The notes beneath the pieces are model-generated. The model had not been told where the DNA came from. It searched no databases and saw nothing but the letters and a program-made list of their open reading frames with translations. A stretch of 64,000 bases of DNA, taken from Hydrogenophilales bacterium. GTDB taxonomy: Bacteria; Pseudomonadota; Gammaproteobacteria; Burkholderiales; Thiobacillaceae. Below are positions 19,625 through 28,004 of the stretch, piece by piece. Numbering within the stretch: the first letter of the stretch is position 1; each line of letters starts with the position of its first letter. The stretch lies in NCBI GenBank assembly GCA_016703155.1, contig JADJCP010000001.1, positions 620,001 to 684,000 of the forward strand, given 5' to 3'. Made by a program: the position numbers and the translations under genes.

Positions 19625-19630
19625 GACCTC

Positions 19631-19813
19631 CTATTTCAACCCGGCTTGTTTCAATAGCTTATGCACCAGGCCGGCGCCCAAATCCTTACGTGGGTGCGGC
19701 ACGCTAAGGTGCCCCGGTCGCTCCGGGTGCGTGTAAACATGATGCGAGCCCTTCACGCCGCGCAACACCCAGCCTTCGTGCTCAAGTTGCTTGATCAAAT
19801 CCGCACTGTCCAT
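19631..19813 (-). CDS. hicA: HicA-type mRNA interferase toxin
   Basis: A 60-aa double-stranded-RNA-binding-like toxin: LIKQLEHEGWVLRGVKGSHHVYTHPE, then LSVPHPRKDLGAGLVHKLLKQAG. The catalytic His of the GSHHVY strand is present and the length is normal. It is the first gene of hicAB. Upstream is the tandem repeat array starting at 19844, so its promoter must lie in the short AT-richer stretch at about 19810-19845. Confidence 0.93.
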   Translation of the reverse strand: MDSADLIKQLEHEGWVLRGVKGSHHVYTHPERPGHLSVPHPRKDLGAGLVHKLLKQAGLK

Positions 19814-19843
19814 ATTATATCAATACACACCATACACACCACA

Positions 19844-20531
19844 GTCATTGCGAGGCGGCAAAGCCGACGCGGCAATCCAGTCCGACCCACCGCCGCAGGC
19901 GACCACACCACCCCTCGACTGCCCCGCTACGCTCCCAGTGACGCCCACCCCCCCCCCGTCATTGCGAGGCGGCAAAGCCGACGTGGCAATCCAGTCCAAC
20001 CCACCGCCGCAGGCGACCACTACAACCCCTAGACTGCCGCGCTGCCGCTCGCAGTGACCACCACCCACCCCCGTCATTGCGAGGCGGCAAAGCCGACGTG
20101 GCAATCCAGTCCAACCCACCGCCGCAGGCGACCACTACAACCCCTAGACTGCCGCGCTACGCTCGCAGTGACGAACCACCACCCCACCCCGTCATTGCGA
20201 GGCGGCAAAGCCGACGTGGCAATCCAGTCCAACCCACCGCCGCAGGCGACCACTACAACCCCTAGACTGCCGCGCTACGCTCGCAGTGACGAACCACCAC
20301 CCCACCCCGTCATTGCGAGGAGGCAAAGCCGACGTGGCAATCCAGTCCAAACCCACCGCCGCAGGCGACCAGACCACACCCCCTGGACTGCCGCGCTGCG
20401 CTCGCAGTGACGAACCACCCCACCCCGTCATTGCGAGCCGGCACAGCCGACGCGGCAATCCAGTCCAATCCAACCGCCGCAGGCGACCCACACCACACCC
20501 CCTGGACTGCCGCGCTACGCTCGCAGTGACA
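19844..20531. repeat. Tandem array, six units of about 114-118 bp
   Basis: Six head-to-tail units start at 19844, 19958, 20073, 20191, 20309 and 20427; the last three spacings are exactly 118. Each unit runs gtcattgcgaggcggcaaag-ccgacgtggcaatccagtcc, then cgccgcaggcgacc, then ctgccgcgctacgctcgcagtgac and a short C/A-rich joint. Within a unit the two ends are inverted. This is not CRISPR: the whole unit is conserved, there are no unique spacers and no cas genes. Confidence 0.9.
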
Positions 20532-20545
20532 GCCAACCCCCACCC

Positions 20546-21178
20546 CTACTCCAAATCCAGCCGGATCAACCGCTCCTTATCCAGCGGCTCCATACCTCCC
20601 AACAAACCAAACTGATACCGCAACACGTAATACGCCAGCTTCAGCCACTCGCTCACCACATACTCCAGCGACTGCTGGTTATCCCGCCAATGCCAGGCCG
20701 ACCACCATGCCGGCTCGGTCGCAATCAGGCTGTAGCTCAGATCCGAGCCACGCAGCACCGATGACCAGGTAAACCGCAAGCGCAGCATGTGCGGCGGGTC
20801 GCTGACCACCAGGACATGCCTCCAGCCATTCACCTGCATTCGAGCCTTGACTGCCACGGCCTCTTGCCAGCTATTCCTGGGGGCGTTTTCCACCCATACC
20901 GAGTCCCTGGAAAAACGTGCCACCGCTTTGGTCACCATCTCAGGGTCCGCATGAATCAACAGCAGACGTGACGCCCAAGCCCCATCCAACAATTCAGCGG
21001 CCCGCGAATATCTTTCTCCGCCATCGCCGCCCAGGACCACCACCGCATCGGCCCTGGCCGGCTCACCGGCAGGCCAGGCAAGAAGGGCACCCGCGCCATA
21101 AAAAAGGCCAGCCACGCCCGCAGCCAGCACAAGCAGTGCGATAAACGCACACGCAGCAAACCGCAACGCCCAGGTCAA
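20546..21178 (-). CDS. DUF218 / YdcF-SanA-ElyC family membrane protein
   Basis: A 210-aa protein with an N-terminal membrane segment (about 5-35) and a DUF218 domain: ADAVVVLGGDGGERYSRAAELL, then VWVENAPRNSWQEAVAVK and HVLVVSDPPHMLRLRFTW. The family includes SanA and ElyC, which affect the cell envelope and peptidoglycan/undecaprenyl steps; the biochemical activity is unsettled. A second member is encoded at 21886, with a broken glycosyltransferase gene between. Confidence 0.85.
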   Translation of the reverse strand: MTWALRFAACAFIALLVLAAGVAGLFYGAGALLAWPAGEPARADAVVVLGGDGGERYSRAAELLDGAWASRLLLIHADPEMVTKAVARFSRDSVWVENAPRNSWQEAVAVKARMQVNGWRHVLVVSDPPHMLRLRFTWSSVLRGSDLSYSLIATEPAWWSAWHWRDNQQSLEYVVSEWLKLAYYVLRYQFGLLGGMEPLDKERLIRLDLE

Positions 21179-21245
21179 TTAGCCATTTCCCGAGATGAAG
21201 GCCCGCTTAATCCCAGGTCCACATTCCATCCAATCGCACCGCACG

Positions 21246-21837
21246 CTATGCCCCAAAAAACTGCCCCACCTTGCTCAAATTCTTCCAGGCCAACGCACCC
21301 AGCCCACCCACGCCATTCCGACGCAAGGCCAGATAATCCTCCCGACTCTTTAGAAAAATACGTGACAAAGACCGATTGCTTTCGCCACCCACCCGCATCT
21401 TCACCAACACCTCCGGGATATATGCCGCGCGAATCCGGCCCTTCCACAAATACCGCAACATCGCGTCGTAATCCGCCGCGATACGAAACGAGGTATCAAA
21501 CCCACCCCACTGCTAAATTCTCAAATGCCCGAGCCACACGCTCCAGCACCCGATCATCCGCAAAAAAATCATCCGAATGCATCAACCCCACCACATCCCC
21601 GGTGGCCCGCACCAAGCCTTTGTTCAAAGCCTCGTAGATTCCGCCATCGCGCTCGCTCAGCAACACAGCCAAGCCGCTTCGATGCGCCTCCAGCACCTGC
21701 AACGTGCCATCGGTGGAAGCCCCATCGATGACGATATGCTCCACGGACGGCCAACGCTGCGCACCCACGCTCGCAAGCGCCTGCCCCACGGTATCCACTC
21801 GATTGAACACCGCCGTAACCACCGAAATTGTCAACAT
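21246..21837 (-). pseudogene. Family 2 glycosyltransferase with internal deletion
   Basis: The N-terminal half is a clear GT2 catalytic domain: ISVVTAVFNRVDTVGQAL, VIDGASTDGT, LLSERDGGIYEALNKGL and DVVGLMHSDDFF (the DxD-like site). It runs to FENLAV and then goes out of frame. The other frame resumes at GFDTSFRIAADYDAMLRYLWKG and ends normally with VRMRVGGESNRSLS-like sequence to the stop at 21246. Compared with WcaA-like enzymes about 50 residues are missing at the junction near 21490, so this is a deletion plus frame change rather than one lost base. It may be a real pseudogene or an assembly collapse. Confidence 0.8.
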
Positions 21838-21885
21838 AAAAGCTAATCCAGGCCCACACCCGGCTCCCCTTGAACCTTGTCACAT

Positions 21886-22668
21886 CTATTTAGTAACACG
21901 CACCAGAACCAGCCCAAGGTATTCCTTCAACACCCGGGAACTTAACGCCAGCGCATTTGCATCCGGCAACCACCGCCCAAGCCAATGCAGCGAACCCGGC
22001 AAGCCCTCCACATCCGTGCTGGCCGGCAACACCGTCACCCCGAACTCTCGCAAATCCGCCTGAAAAATACGCAATGCCCGAGGCATATGCATCGCCGAAG
22101 TCACCAGCAACACCCGCCGCGCACCGATGCCCCGAATCAGATTCACACTCTCCTGCGCATTCTCAGCTGTGTTACGGCTATTCCCTTCCATGCGAATTGC
22201 GGAATCAGGTACCCCCAGCGTCAGCAACATGGAACGGATAGCCACCGCCTCAACCTGAATGCCCGCGCTACCAGGCTGATTTCCACCGGAAACCACAATC
22301 CAGGGCGCCTTGCCCGCCTGATACAACGCAGCGGCAAACCAAACCCGATCAGCCGCCGAACCCAAATCAAACATCGGGCGTTCAGGCGGACTCGCCCCCG
22401 CCAATGCGCCGCCAAGAACCACAAGCGCATCCGCATTTGGATGCTGTTCCACCGACAACGCAGGAAACCGGGCTTCAAGCTGATGCACCAACTTATGCGC
22501 CACCCATGGCATAGACAAAGCCCACAAACCGGCAAAACCAATCAGCCCAAGAAACAACCCAAATCGTGGCCGGCTAAGCCAATAAAACAGCAGGCCAGCG
22601 CCTAAAAACGCAAATGTCAAAACCAAAGGCGAAAACAACCACCCGACAACCTTACTCACTTCAAACAA
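21886..22668 (-). CDS. ElyC/YdcF-like DUF218 membrane protein
   Basis: A 260-aa protein with two N-terminal membrane segments (about 10-60) and a periplasmic DUF218 domain: ADALVVLGGALAG, FAAALYQAGKAPWIVVSGG, EGNSRNTAENAQES and VLLVTSAMHMPRA. The two-helix N-terminus and the SRNTAENA motif match the ElyC subgroup, implicated in undecaprenyl-phosphate-dependent envelope synthesis. That fits a locus whose glycans are built on the same lipid carrier. Confidence 0.9.
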   Translation of the reverse strand: MFEVSKVVGWLFSPLVLTFAFLGAGLLFYWLSRPRFGLFLGLIGFAGLWALSMPWVAHKLVHQLEARFPALSVEQHPNADALVVLGGALAGASPPERPMFDLGSAADRVWFAAALYQAGKAPWIVVSGGNQPGSAGIQVEAVAIRSMLLTLGVPDSAIRMEGNSRNTAENAQESVNLIRGIGARRVLLVTSAMHMPRALRIFQADLREFGVTVLPASTDVEGLPGSLHWLGRWLPDANALALSSRVLKEYLGLVLVRVTK

Positions 22669-22715
22669 TCGCGCTCACCCGCATGCCACAGAAACTTGCC
22701 ACTTGAACCCTGCCC

Positions 22716-23611
22716 CTAAACCCGAATCCCCAAAACCCGATCAATCGCCAGCTTCACGTCACAGCCTTCATCCCGCATACACCGCTTAACCTCGGCCACC
22801 TTGGCATCGACCAAATACCGATACCAAAACCCTTGCAGAAAGTGAAATGCCGTACCCGCCTGGCCATCAAGAAAGCCCAGCCGAACCACATACCGGTAGA
22901 TGAAATACGCAAACGCCCGGAAGCCCCCGGCAAGCGTGCGTACACCCGCTCCTTCAACCAGCGCTTCAACCCCGCCTGAGAGCCACCCCGCAACTGGGCC
23001 ACGGAGTCATGCAGCATGAAGCCGTATTCCAAGTTCAACAAATCCACCGCCTCACGGCTTGCATATTTGTTGTGCTTGTCCGTCCACCAGGTCAGCGAAT
23101 TGAGGTTGTCATCGATCAGCTCCCCAGCAAAATCCAGCGTCGGGCCCGCTACCTTGATGTGCTCGTCCATCCAGCGGTTTTCGCACTCGCCACGCCCAGG
23201 ACGCAGCAGGCGCAACACCCGCACCGGAAACACCCCGCCATGACGAATCAATTCCCCCAGAAAGGTCATGCGCCGGTCGCAGAAAATACCGTCGATCTCC
23301 GGCCCCACGCTGGGCAAGCGCTCCAGAATCTCCGCCACCAGTTCTGGCGTTAAATACTCATCGGCATCAATGCGCAGCACCCAATCCGTATCCTCGTCGA
23401 CCTGGGTCAGCGCCCAGTTGAATTGGCTGGCGTAATTTACCCACGTCCTCTGTATCACCCGCGCCCCGTGTTCAGCCGCAATGCGTAAGGTGTCGTCGGT
23501 GGAAAAGCAATCCGCCACCAACACCTGATCCACCACGCCTTCCAGGCTTGCCAGGCAACGCGGCAAGTGCCGTGCCTCGTTCAACGTCAGGATGATGGCT
23601 ACGGCTTTCAC
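22716..23611 (-). CDS. Family 2 glycosyltransferase, WaaE-like, one frameshift
   Basis: GT2 enzyme of about 298 aa. It starts with GTG at 23611, giving AVAIILTLNEARHLPRCL. The nucleotide-sugar site is ADCFSTDDT and the DxD motif RIDADEYL. DRRMTFLGELIRHGG, NRWMDEHI and the NKYASREA block are typical of the WaaE/KdtX-like group. The frame breaks at the five-C run 22924-22928: one more base restores GGFRAFAYFIYRYVVRLGFLDGQ and the tail to a TAG at 22716-22718. The in-frame version instead ends at 22754 with unrelated residues. It overlaps the upstream remnant by GTGA. Confidence 0.85.
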
Positions 23612-23730
23612 GGCTTGCGCGCAATAACGATCATCGACTTGGCCAGCGCCGGTATGCGGCCCACCCGCTCAAAACGAAAGTCCACAAAGCCATCCGCATA
23701 GCGGTACCCCGAGATATTCAGTTCAGCCAT
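23608..23730 (-). pseudogene. C-terminal remnant, probably a class I methyltransferase
   Basis: A 40-codon frame ending FRFERVGRIPALAKSMIVIARKP. This wording resembles the C-terminus of SAM-dependent methyltransferases found in O-antigen loci (from memory). The rest is missing: upstream is a repeat block. Its stop overlaps the next gene's start by four bases (GTGA), which suggests an older operon in which the full gene was translationally coupled to the glycosyltransferase. Confidence 0.45.
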
Positions 23731-23754
23731 TTACTTCTCTCACTATGTTCATCC

Positions 23755-23890
23755 GTCATTGCGAGGAACGCAGCGACGCTGCGGTCCAGTCTAAAAACAA
23801 CCACCATTTGCCGTCATTGCGAGGAGCGAAGCGACGCGGCAATCCAGAGCGACCAAACCCTAACCTCTCTACCCACTGTCATCGCGAAGT
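23755..23890. repeat. GTCATTGCGAGG repeat units
   Basis: Two short units beginning gtcattgcgaggaacgcagcgacg and gtcattgcgaggagcgaagcgacg, each followed by a (g)caatccag-type half, then a degraded gtcatcgcgaagtcgc piece. They occupy the gap between the methyltransferase remnant and the acetyltransferase gene and probably mark the truncation point. Confidence 0.7.
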
Positions 23891-23913
23891 CGCATAGCCA
23901 CCACGCCGTTCGG

Positions 23914-24471
23914 CTACTTTGCACCCTTCAAGACCCGCGCCTTAACCACCCTGGCCGGATTGCCCGCTACAACCATCCACGGCTCAACATCCTTGAATAC
24001 ACTGGAACGCGCCAGAACCACCGCACCCTCACCAATACTCACCCCTGGCGCAATAAAGACATCGGCGGTAATCCAGGCTCGCTCACCTATGGTGATTGGT
24101 GCAGTCACCAAGGGCATGGTGGGGTCGGTGTAGTCATGGCTGGCCGTACACAAAAAACTGTATTGACTGACGGTGGCATGGGCACCAATTCGAATCTTGT
24201 CCACACAATAGCAATCAACCTGCTCACTCAGGCAACTGTGATCCCCCATCTCCAAGTTCCACGGTGCCCATACGCGGGTGGTGGGATAGGGATGTACAGC
24301 CTTGCCGAGTTTGGCGCCAAAAATCCTGAGCAACAGACATCGCCACGCATGAAAAAGCCGAGGTGTTGGCCGATAGAGCGAAAACCAAACCATCTGCCAC
24401 AAGACCCGAGCGATCTTATTTCCAAGTGAGAGGTGGTGAGGTCGAAGCGCTTCAGTCATTGCAGTAATCAA
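23914..24471 (-). CDS. WcaF-like hexapeptide acetyltransferase
   Basis: A 185-aa left-handed beta-helix acyltransferase. The N-terminus (NKIARVLWQMVWFSLYRPTP, then AWRCLLLRIFGAKLG) is characteristic of putative colanic-acid acetyltransferases of the WcaF type. The repeat part includes YCVDKIRIGAHATVSQ, the His of TASHDYTDP and ITIGERAWITADVFIAPGVSIGEGAVV. It probably O-acetylates a sugar of the polymer. Start codons at 24471 and 24459 are both possible. Confidence 0.88.
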   Translation of the reverse strand: MITAMTEALRPHHLSLGNKIARVLWQMVWFSLYRPTPRLFHAWRCLLLRIFGAKLGKAVHPYPTTRVWAPWNLEMGDHSCLSEQVDCYCVDKIRIGAHATVSQYSFLCTASHDYTDPTMPLVTAPITIGERAWITADVFIAPGVSIGEGAVVLARSSVFKDVEPWMVVAGNPARVVKARVLKGAK

Positions 24472-24677
24472 TCAGTCCGAACGCAGACAGGCTTGGCACC
24501 CTAGCCAAGTACCCGGCGGTAAACCTCAATGGTCTGTTTCCGAAGAATGGGGCGCGATGACCCACAACAGACGAGCAGTAAGTTCGCTACGAGTCCATTT
24601 CCGTACAGCACGGTTAGCGGTGACATTTATCCACTGCTGGTTTCCTGTGGCAACCGCTTCATCACCAATCTCCTTCC

Positions 24678-25865
24678 TCATGCCAGCCTCACGTCGTCGG
24701 GCTTAGGTCCGGATCCGACAAGCCAGGCGTGAACTGCGGCATGGCGCCTGGCGACGCTATCCCAAGAAAACCGCTGTTCCACAAGCTGCCTGCCACGGCG
24801 GCCGAACACGCCAAGATCCGCACGCGAGAGATTCTCAGCGAGCGTCTGCGCCAGCATTTCGGGCAAAGGCCTAATCTCAATGGCCGCATCTGCGGCAAAG
24901 CCTTCTGGCAGGTTGCATGCGGGTGTCATGAATACGGGTAGCGAATAGGACCAGGCCTCTAGCACAGCCATCGGTAGTCCTTCGGAGTGAGAAGCAAGAA
25001 TAAATCCGCTAGCTTCACGCAAAGCCTGCTCCTTGGCCACCCCGAACAGTGAACCGGGGAACACCACGTTATTTCCCAGACCGAGTTCTGTGGCGACAGC
25101 ACGTAAACGTTCTGAGTGGCCGCCGTCGTCCCAACCGGCCACGACGAGACGCCAATTACTAAAAATGGCAGGGGCACGTTCACGCAACAGGGCCCATGCC
25201 CGAATGGTTTCCTCTAACCCTTTCTTAGGATGGAGCCGCCCAAGGAAAAGAAGTTGACGTATCCGTTCGCCATCGTTCGCGCCACCAGATGAAACCTCTA
25301 TGTCTGGTAGTTCAACACCATTGGGGATTACGGCAACTGGATTGGTGAGCCCGAATCTACGTATAGCCTCGGCCTCGGCATCGTTAAGTGCATGGAGGCA
25401 GGAAGCAGCCGACAGGTTCGAGCGTTCGAATGCAAACTCGGCGAGACGCTTCTTCCAGCGGCTATGCTTGAGCGCCCACGGGTCAAGCATACCGTGTGGT
25501 GAGATTATGGTCGGACGTCCCGTCCGTCGGCGCCAAGCGGCAAGTGTAAGCGACGGTTGTGTCCACAATCCATGCAAATGGACCAAGTCACCACCAACCA
25601 AAGCCAATGCTCGCCCAAGACCCGGAGCGAAACGCAAACCTCTGTCACCAAATCCTTGAGCAGCAGAAAGTTGGCACTCTAGTTTCGAAGGTATATCGGC
25701 ATCTGTATAGCGGTCAGAAAGCCCAACAAGTGAAATTGGCACCCCTAAACCAATCAGAGCACTAGATAAGCCCAATACTGCACCATAGACACCACCACCT
25801 GTCCGCGAAAGTGAGGTGGTAAGCATGGTAATACGTAAAGATTTACCGTGTCTTTCCATCATCAC
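24678..25865 (-). CDS. Family 4 glycosyltransferase
   Basis: A 395-aa GT-B enzyme. The N-terminal domain has the glycine-rich acceptor loop (LSRTGGGVYGAVLGL) and HGLWTQPSLTLAAWRRRTGRPTIISPHGMLDPWAL. The donor-binding domain shows LLFLGRLHPKKGLEETIRAW and the EX7E motif region (SHSEGLPMAVLEAWSYSLPV). It overlaps the upstream acyltransferase gene by 23 bases. The sugar donor cannot be read from the sequence. Confidence 0.92.
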   Translation of the reverse strand: MMMERHGKSLRITMLTTSLSRTGGGVYGAVLGLSSALIGLGVPISLVGLSDRYTDADIPSKLECQLSAAQGFGDRGLRFAPGLGRALALVGGDLVHLHGLWTQPSLTLAAWRRRTGRPTIISPHGMLDPWALKHSRWKKRLAEFAFERSNLSAASCLHALNDAEAEAIRRFGLTNPVAVIPNGVELPDIEVSSGGANDGERIRQLLFLGRLHPKKGLEETIRAWALLRERAPAIFSNWRLVVAGWDDGGHSERLRAVATELGLGNNVVFPGSLFGVAKEQALREASGFILASHSEGLPMAVLEAWSYSLPVFMTPACNLPEGFAADAAIEIRPLPEMLAQTLAENLSRADLGVFGRRGRQLVEQRFSWDSVARRHAAVHAWLVGSGPKPDDVRLA

Positions 25866-26436
25866 GAAACCTGATAACCATTGCTGGAACGCCTACTGCG
25901 ACCACACCCGCAGGAAGTGGCTTCTTTAAGACTGCACCCGCACCAAGTATGCAGTTATCACCCAATGAACCTCCCATTAGTATTTTTGAACCCGAACCAA
26001 TCCAGCAACCATTACCTATGCTACATGGTGACGTCGCGTAGCCTTGTTCGGCGATTGGTTTATGAATATCAGACCAAATATGCTCATTGTCATAAATAGA
26101 CACATATTCAGCCAAAAGACTATCATTGCCCACACGTATGGCTCTATGAGCACTCATTACAATACCTGGCCCAATAAACACGCCACTACCTAAAGAAAGC
26201 GTCGCGCCATCAAGAACAGTCCAAGTGGTCCTGCGGCATACATATACCCTGTCACCAAGCATAACTTTTCCACCTCGTAGAGGGAATTCAACCCACCCCT
26301 CAAAACGGCATCCATGCCCGAGGCCGACAAAGAATAGACGTGAGAAGGTGTAATAAAATAAAGTCCAGAGCATCGTTCTAATCTTACGAATAAACCAACC
26401 CATCAATGCCCTCATCTGGTGTGTTATAAATAACAA
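25843..26436 (-). CDS. Hexapeptide-repeat acyltransferase, WbbJ-like
   Basis: A 197-aa protein with left-handed beta-helix repeats (LGDRVYVCRRTTW, LGSGVFIGPGIVMSA, IGNGCWIGSGSKILMG, LGDNCILGAGAVL) and the catalytic-region Asn-His in YDNEHIWSD. It is probably an O-acetyltransferase for a glycan residue. From here to about 35 kb the DNA is clearly richer in A+T than the flanks. The ATG at 26416 (MRALMGWF) is an alternative start. Confidence 0.88.
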   Translation of the reverse strand: MLFITHQMRALMGWFIRKIRTMLWTLFYYTFSRLFFVGLGHGCRFEGWVEFPLRGGKVMLGDRVYVCRRTTWTVLDGATLSLGSGVFIGPGIVMSAHRAIRVGNDSLLAEYVSIYDNEHIWSDIHKPIAEQGYATSPCSIGNGCWIGSGSKILMGGSLGDNCILGAGAVLKKPLPAGVVAVGVPAMVIRFRDDGKTR

Positions 26437-26509
26437 GAATATTATCGCCGACCGAACAGAAATTTAAATTATCTGAAAATAGAATAACAAAATTACTGTT
26501 AGCAATAAC

Positions 26510-27181
26510 TTAAGTTACCGAGCCACGCTTACGTATAAAATAACCAAGCGATTTATTAACTGGCTTTATTTTGGCGGCAGGTACACCCGCATAAACCCAC
26601 GCTTCTTCGTCAAGAGGTTTGTGCACGACGCTACCTGCACCGATTAGACAATAATCCGGTATAACAGCTCCTTTGAGGAGGATTGCCCCAGTGCCAATGA
26701 AGCAATAGCGTCCTATTCGGATCGGCGCGCAGGTTTGCCTATTTTCTCGAAAGTCTATGGCATGCGTTAGCATTTGCGACCGATGGCCCGCTATTGTGGA
26801 ATATTCCCCGATATCAATTACGTCAGTACAATCAACAATATGTCGCGCTACAATTGCGGCATGATCACCAAGGCGTAATGCTGACTTACGGTCTGGATGC
26901 TGCTTGAAATGCTTTTTAAACTTGCTGCGATAACCAAATATCCAATTAAAAGTTCCGATCCCCGCATCTTCACCTAGGGAAAGCTCTTCAAGATTGCGAA
27001 TGATAGTCAGAGAGCCAATATAGCTGCCAGCCAACATTTCCACATAATCGGCATCTACAAGTGAAAAACCAATTCTTGCTGTCGGGTGAATAGTGTAACC
27101 GAATAACCCTGAATATATTCTTCGCCTAATTGCCCAGGGCAACAAAACAACTGCAATCAGACTGAGTAATCGAATATTCAC
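26510..27181 (-). CDS. Hexapeptide-repeat acyltransferase
   Basis: A 223-aa acyltransferase with an N-terminal hydrophobic segment (LLSLIAVVLLPWAI) and beta-helix repeats such as LGEDAGIGTFNWI, IGEYSTIAGHRSQ, IGRYCFIGTGAIL and CLIGAGSVVHKPL. Asp-His residues in THAIDFRE are plausible catalytic-site parts. It ends in a basic tail. It sits between another acyltransferase and a methyltransferase, so it probably modifies the same repeat unit. Confidence 0.87.
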   Translation of the reverse strand: MNIRLLSLIAVVLLPWAIRRRIYSGLFGYTIHPTARIGFSLVDADYVEMLAGSYIGSLTIIRNLEELSLGEDAGIGTFNWIFGYRSKFKKHFKQHPDRKSALRLGDHAAIVARHIVDCTDVIDIGEYSTIAGHRSQMLTHAIDFRENRQTCAPIRIGRYCFIGTGAILLKGAVIPDYCLIGAGSVVHKPLDEEAWVYAGVPAAKIKPVNKSLGYFIRKRGSVT

Positions 27182-27239
27182 TAATGGCCCCTATATTTGA
27201 AACGAAACGACAATACTTACCTACTGTCGTTAGCCAAAA

Positions 27240-27995
27240 TTACTTCCGTATCATTTTTGCAAACACAAAAATGCATGTTCGCATGCCCTTGGGTGTAAGT
27301 GAGTGAAGAGTCTTCATGAGGCTATATAAAATGGCTGAAAAATCAAAATATGAAGGTTCGGCCTCATACCCATAAACAACTCCATCTAATCCACGACTCA
27401 GTAATTGACGACGAATTTCTCGAATAGTATTAACTCTGTATTCCGCAGGAAAAACATCAAAATATTTCCTCTCAGTTTGTGCGATACCAAGTATTTTTGA
27501 ATGATTTTTTGTTGGTACAACTCTTGATGCAAAACTAACATACCCATTACGGTTTGTTGTACGTGCGCAAAACAAACCGTCGGGCCTAAGTACACGTGCA
27601 ACTTCGTCAAAATAGGTGTTAGGGTCTGCGATATGCTCAAGAACAAAATCTGACACTATTAGATCAACTGACGAATTATCAATAGGCCATTTACCATCTT
27701 CTATTAACCTGAATTCATCGAGGCCTGCATTGGTGATGCCTGCAGGGTCCACGTCAATACCAATTACCTTCTTGCACTTCCCACGCAACTTTCGAAGATT
27801 TCGTCGGAACTCGACATGGTCATCTATTAATCCCGCACCTCTTCCGCAGCCTACATCAAGAACAGTCATGCCGGATGTCAATACTGATTGAATGCGCGCA
27901 TAAAATGCTATAGTCCCATCGATGTCCGTAAAGCCACCAGAATTGGCCTCAGGATAAAATCTTTCTAGAAAATTATTCATCACCACTCCTCGCAA
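27240..27995 (-). CDS. Class I SAM-dependent methyltransferase
   Basis: A 251-aa methyltransferase: motif I VLDVGCGRGAGL, the acidic end of strand beta2 in VIGIDVDPAG, and the post-I/IV region LIVSDFVLEHIADP followed by VARVLRPDGLFCARTTN. It is of the Methyltransf_11 type common in O-antigen loci and may methylate a sugar or a glycan terminus. Gene spacing to the polymerase is 9 bases, so they are co-transcribed. Confidence 0.9.
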   Translation of the reverse strand: MRGVVMNNFLERFYPEANSGGFTDIDGTIAFYARIQSVLTSGMTVLDVGCGRGAGLIDDHVEFRRNLRKLRGKCKKVIGIDVDPAGITNAGLDEFRLIEDGKWPIDNSSVDLIVSDFVLEHIADPNTYFDEVARVLRPDGLFCARTTNRNGYVSFASRVVPTKNHSKILGIAQTERKYFDVFPAEYRVNTIREIRRQLLSRGLDGVVYGYEAEPSYFDFSAILYSLMKTLHSLTPKGMRTCIFVFAKMIRK

Positions 27996-28004
27996 CCTGT
28001 CAAT

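Noticed and set aside
19844..20531. Possible CRISPR array
   Set aside because: Whole units of about 118 bp are conserved, with no short repeat plus unique spacer pattern and no cas genes.
24501..24626. 41-codon minus-strand frame ending KQTIEVYRRVLG
   Set aside because: The C-terminal residues look protein-like, but there is no ribosome site, no recognisable family and the frame is short; it may be a scrap of an older gene.
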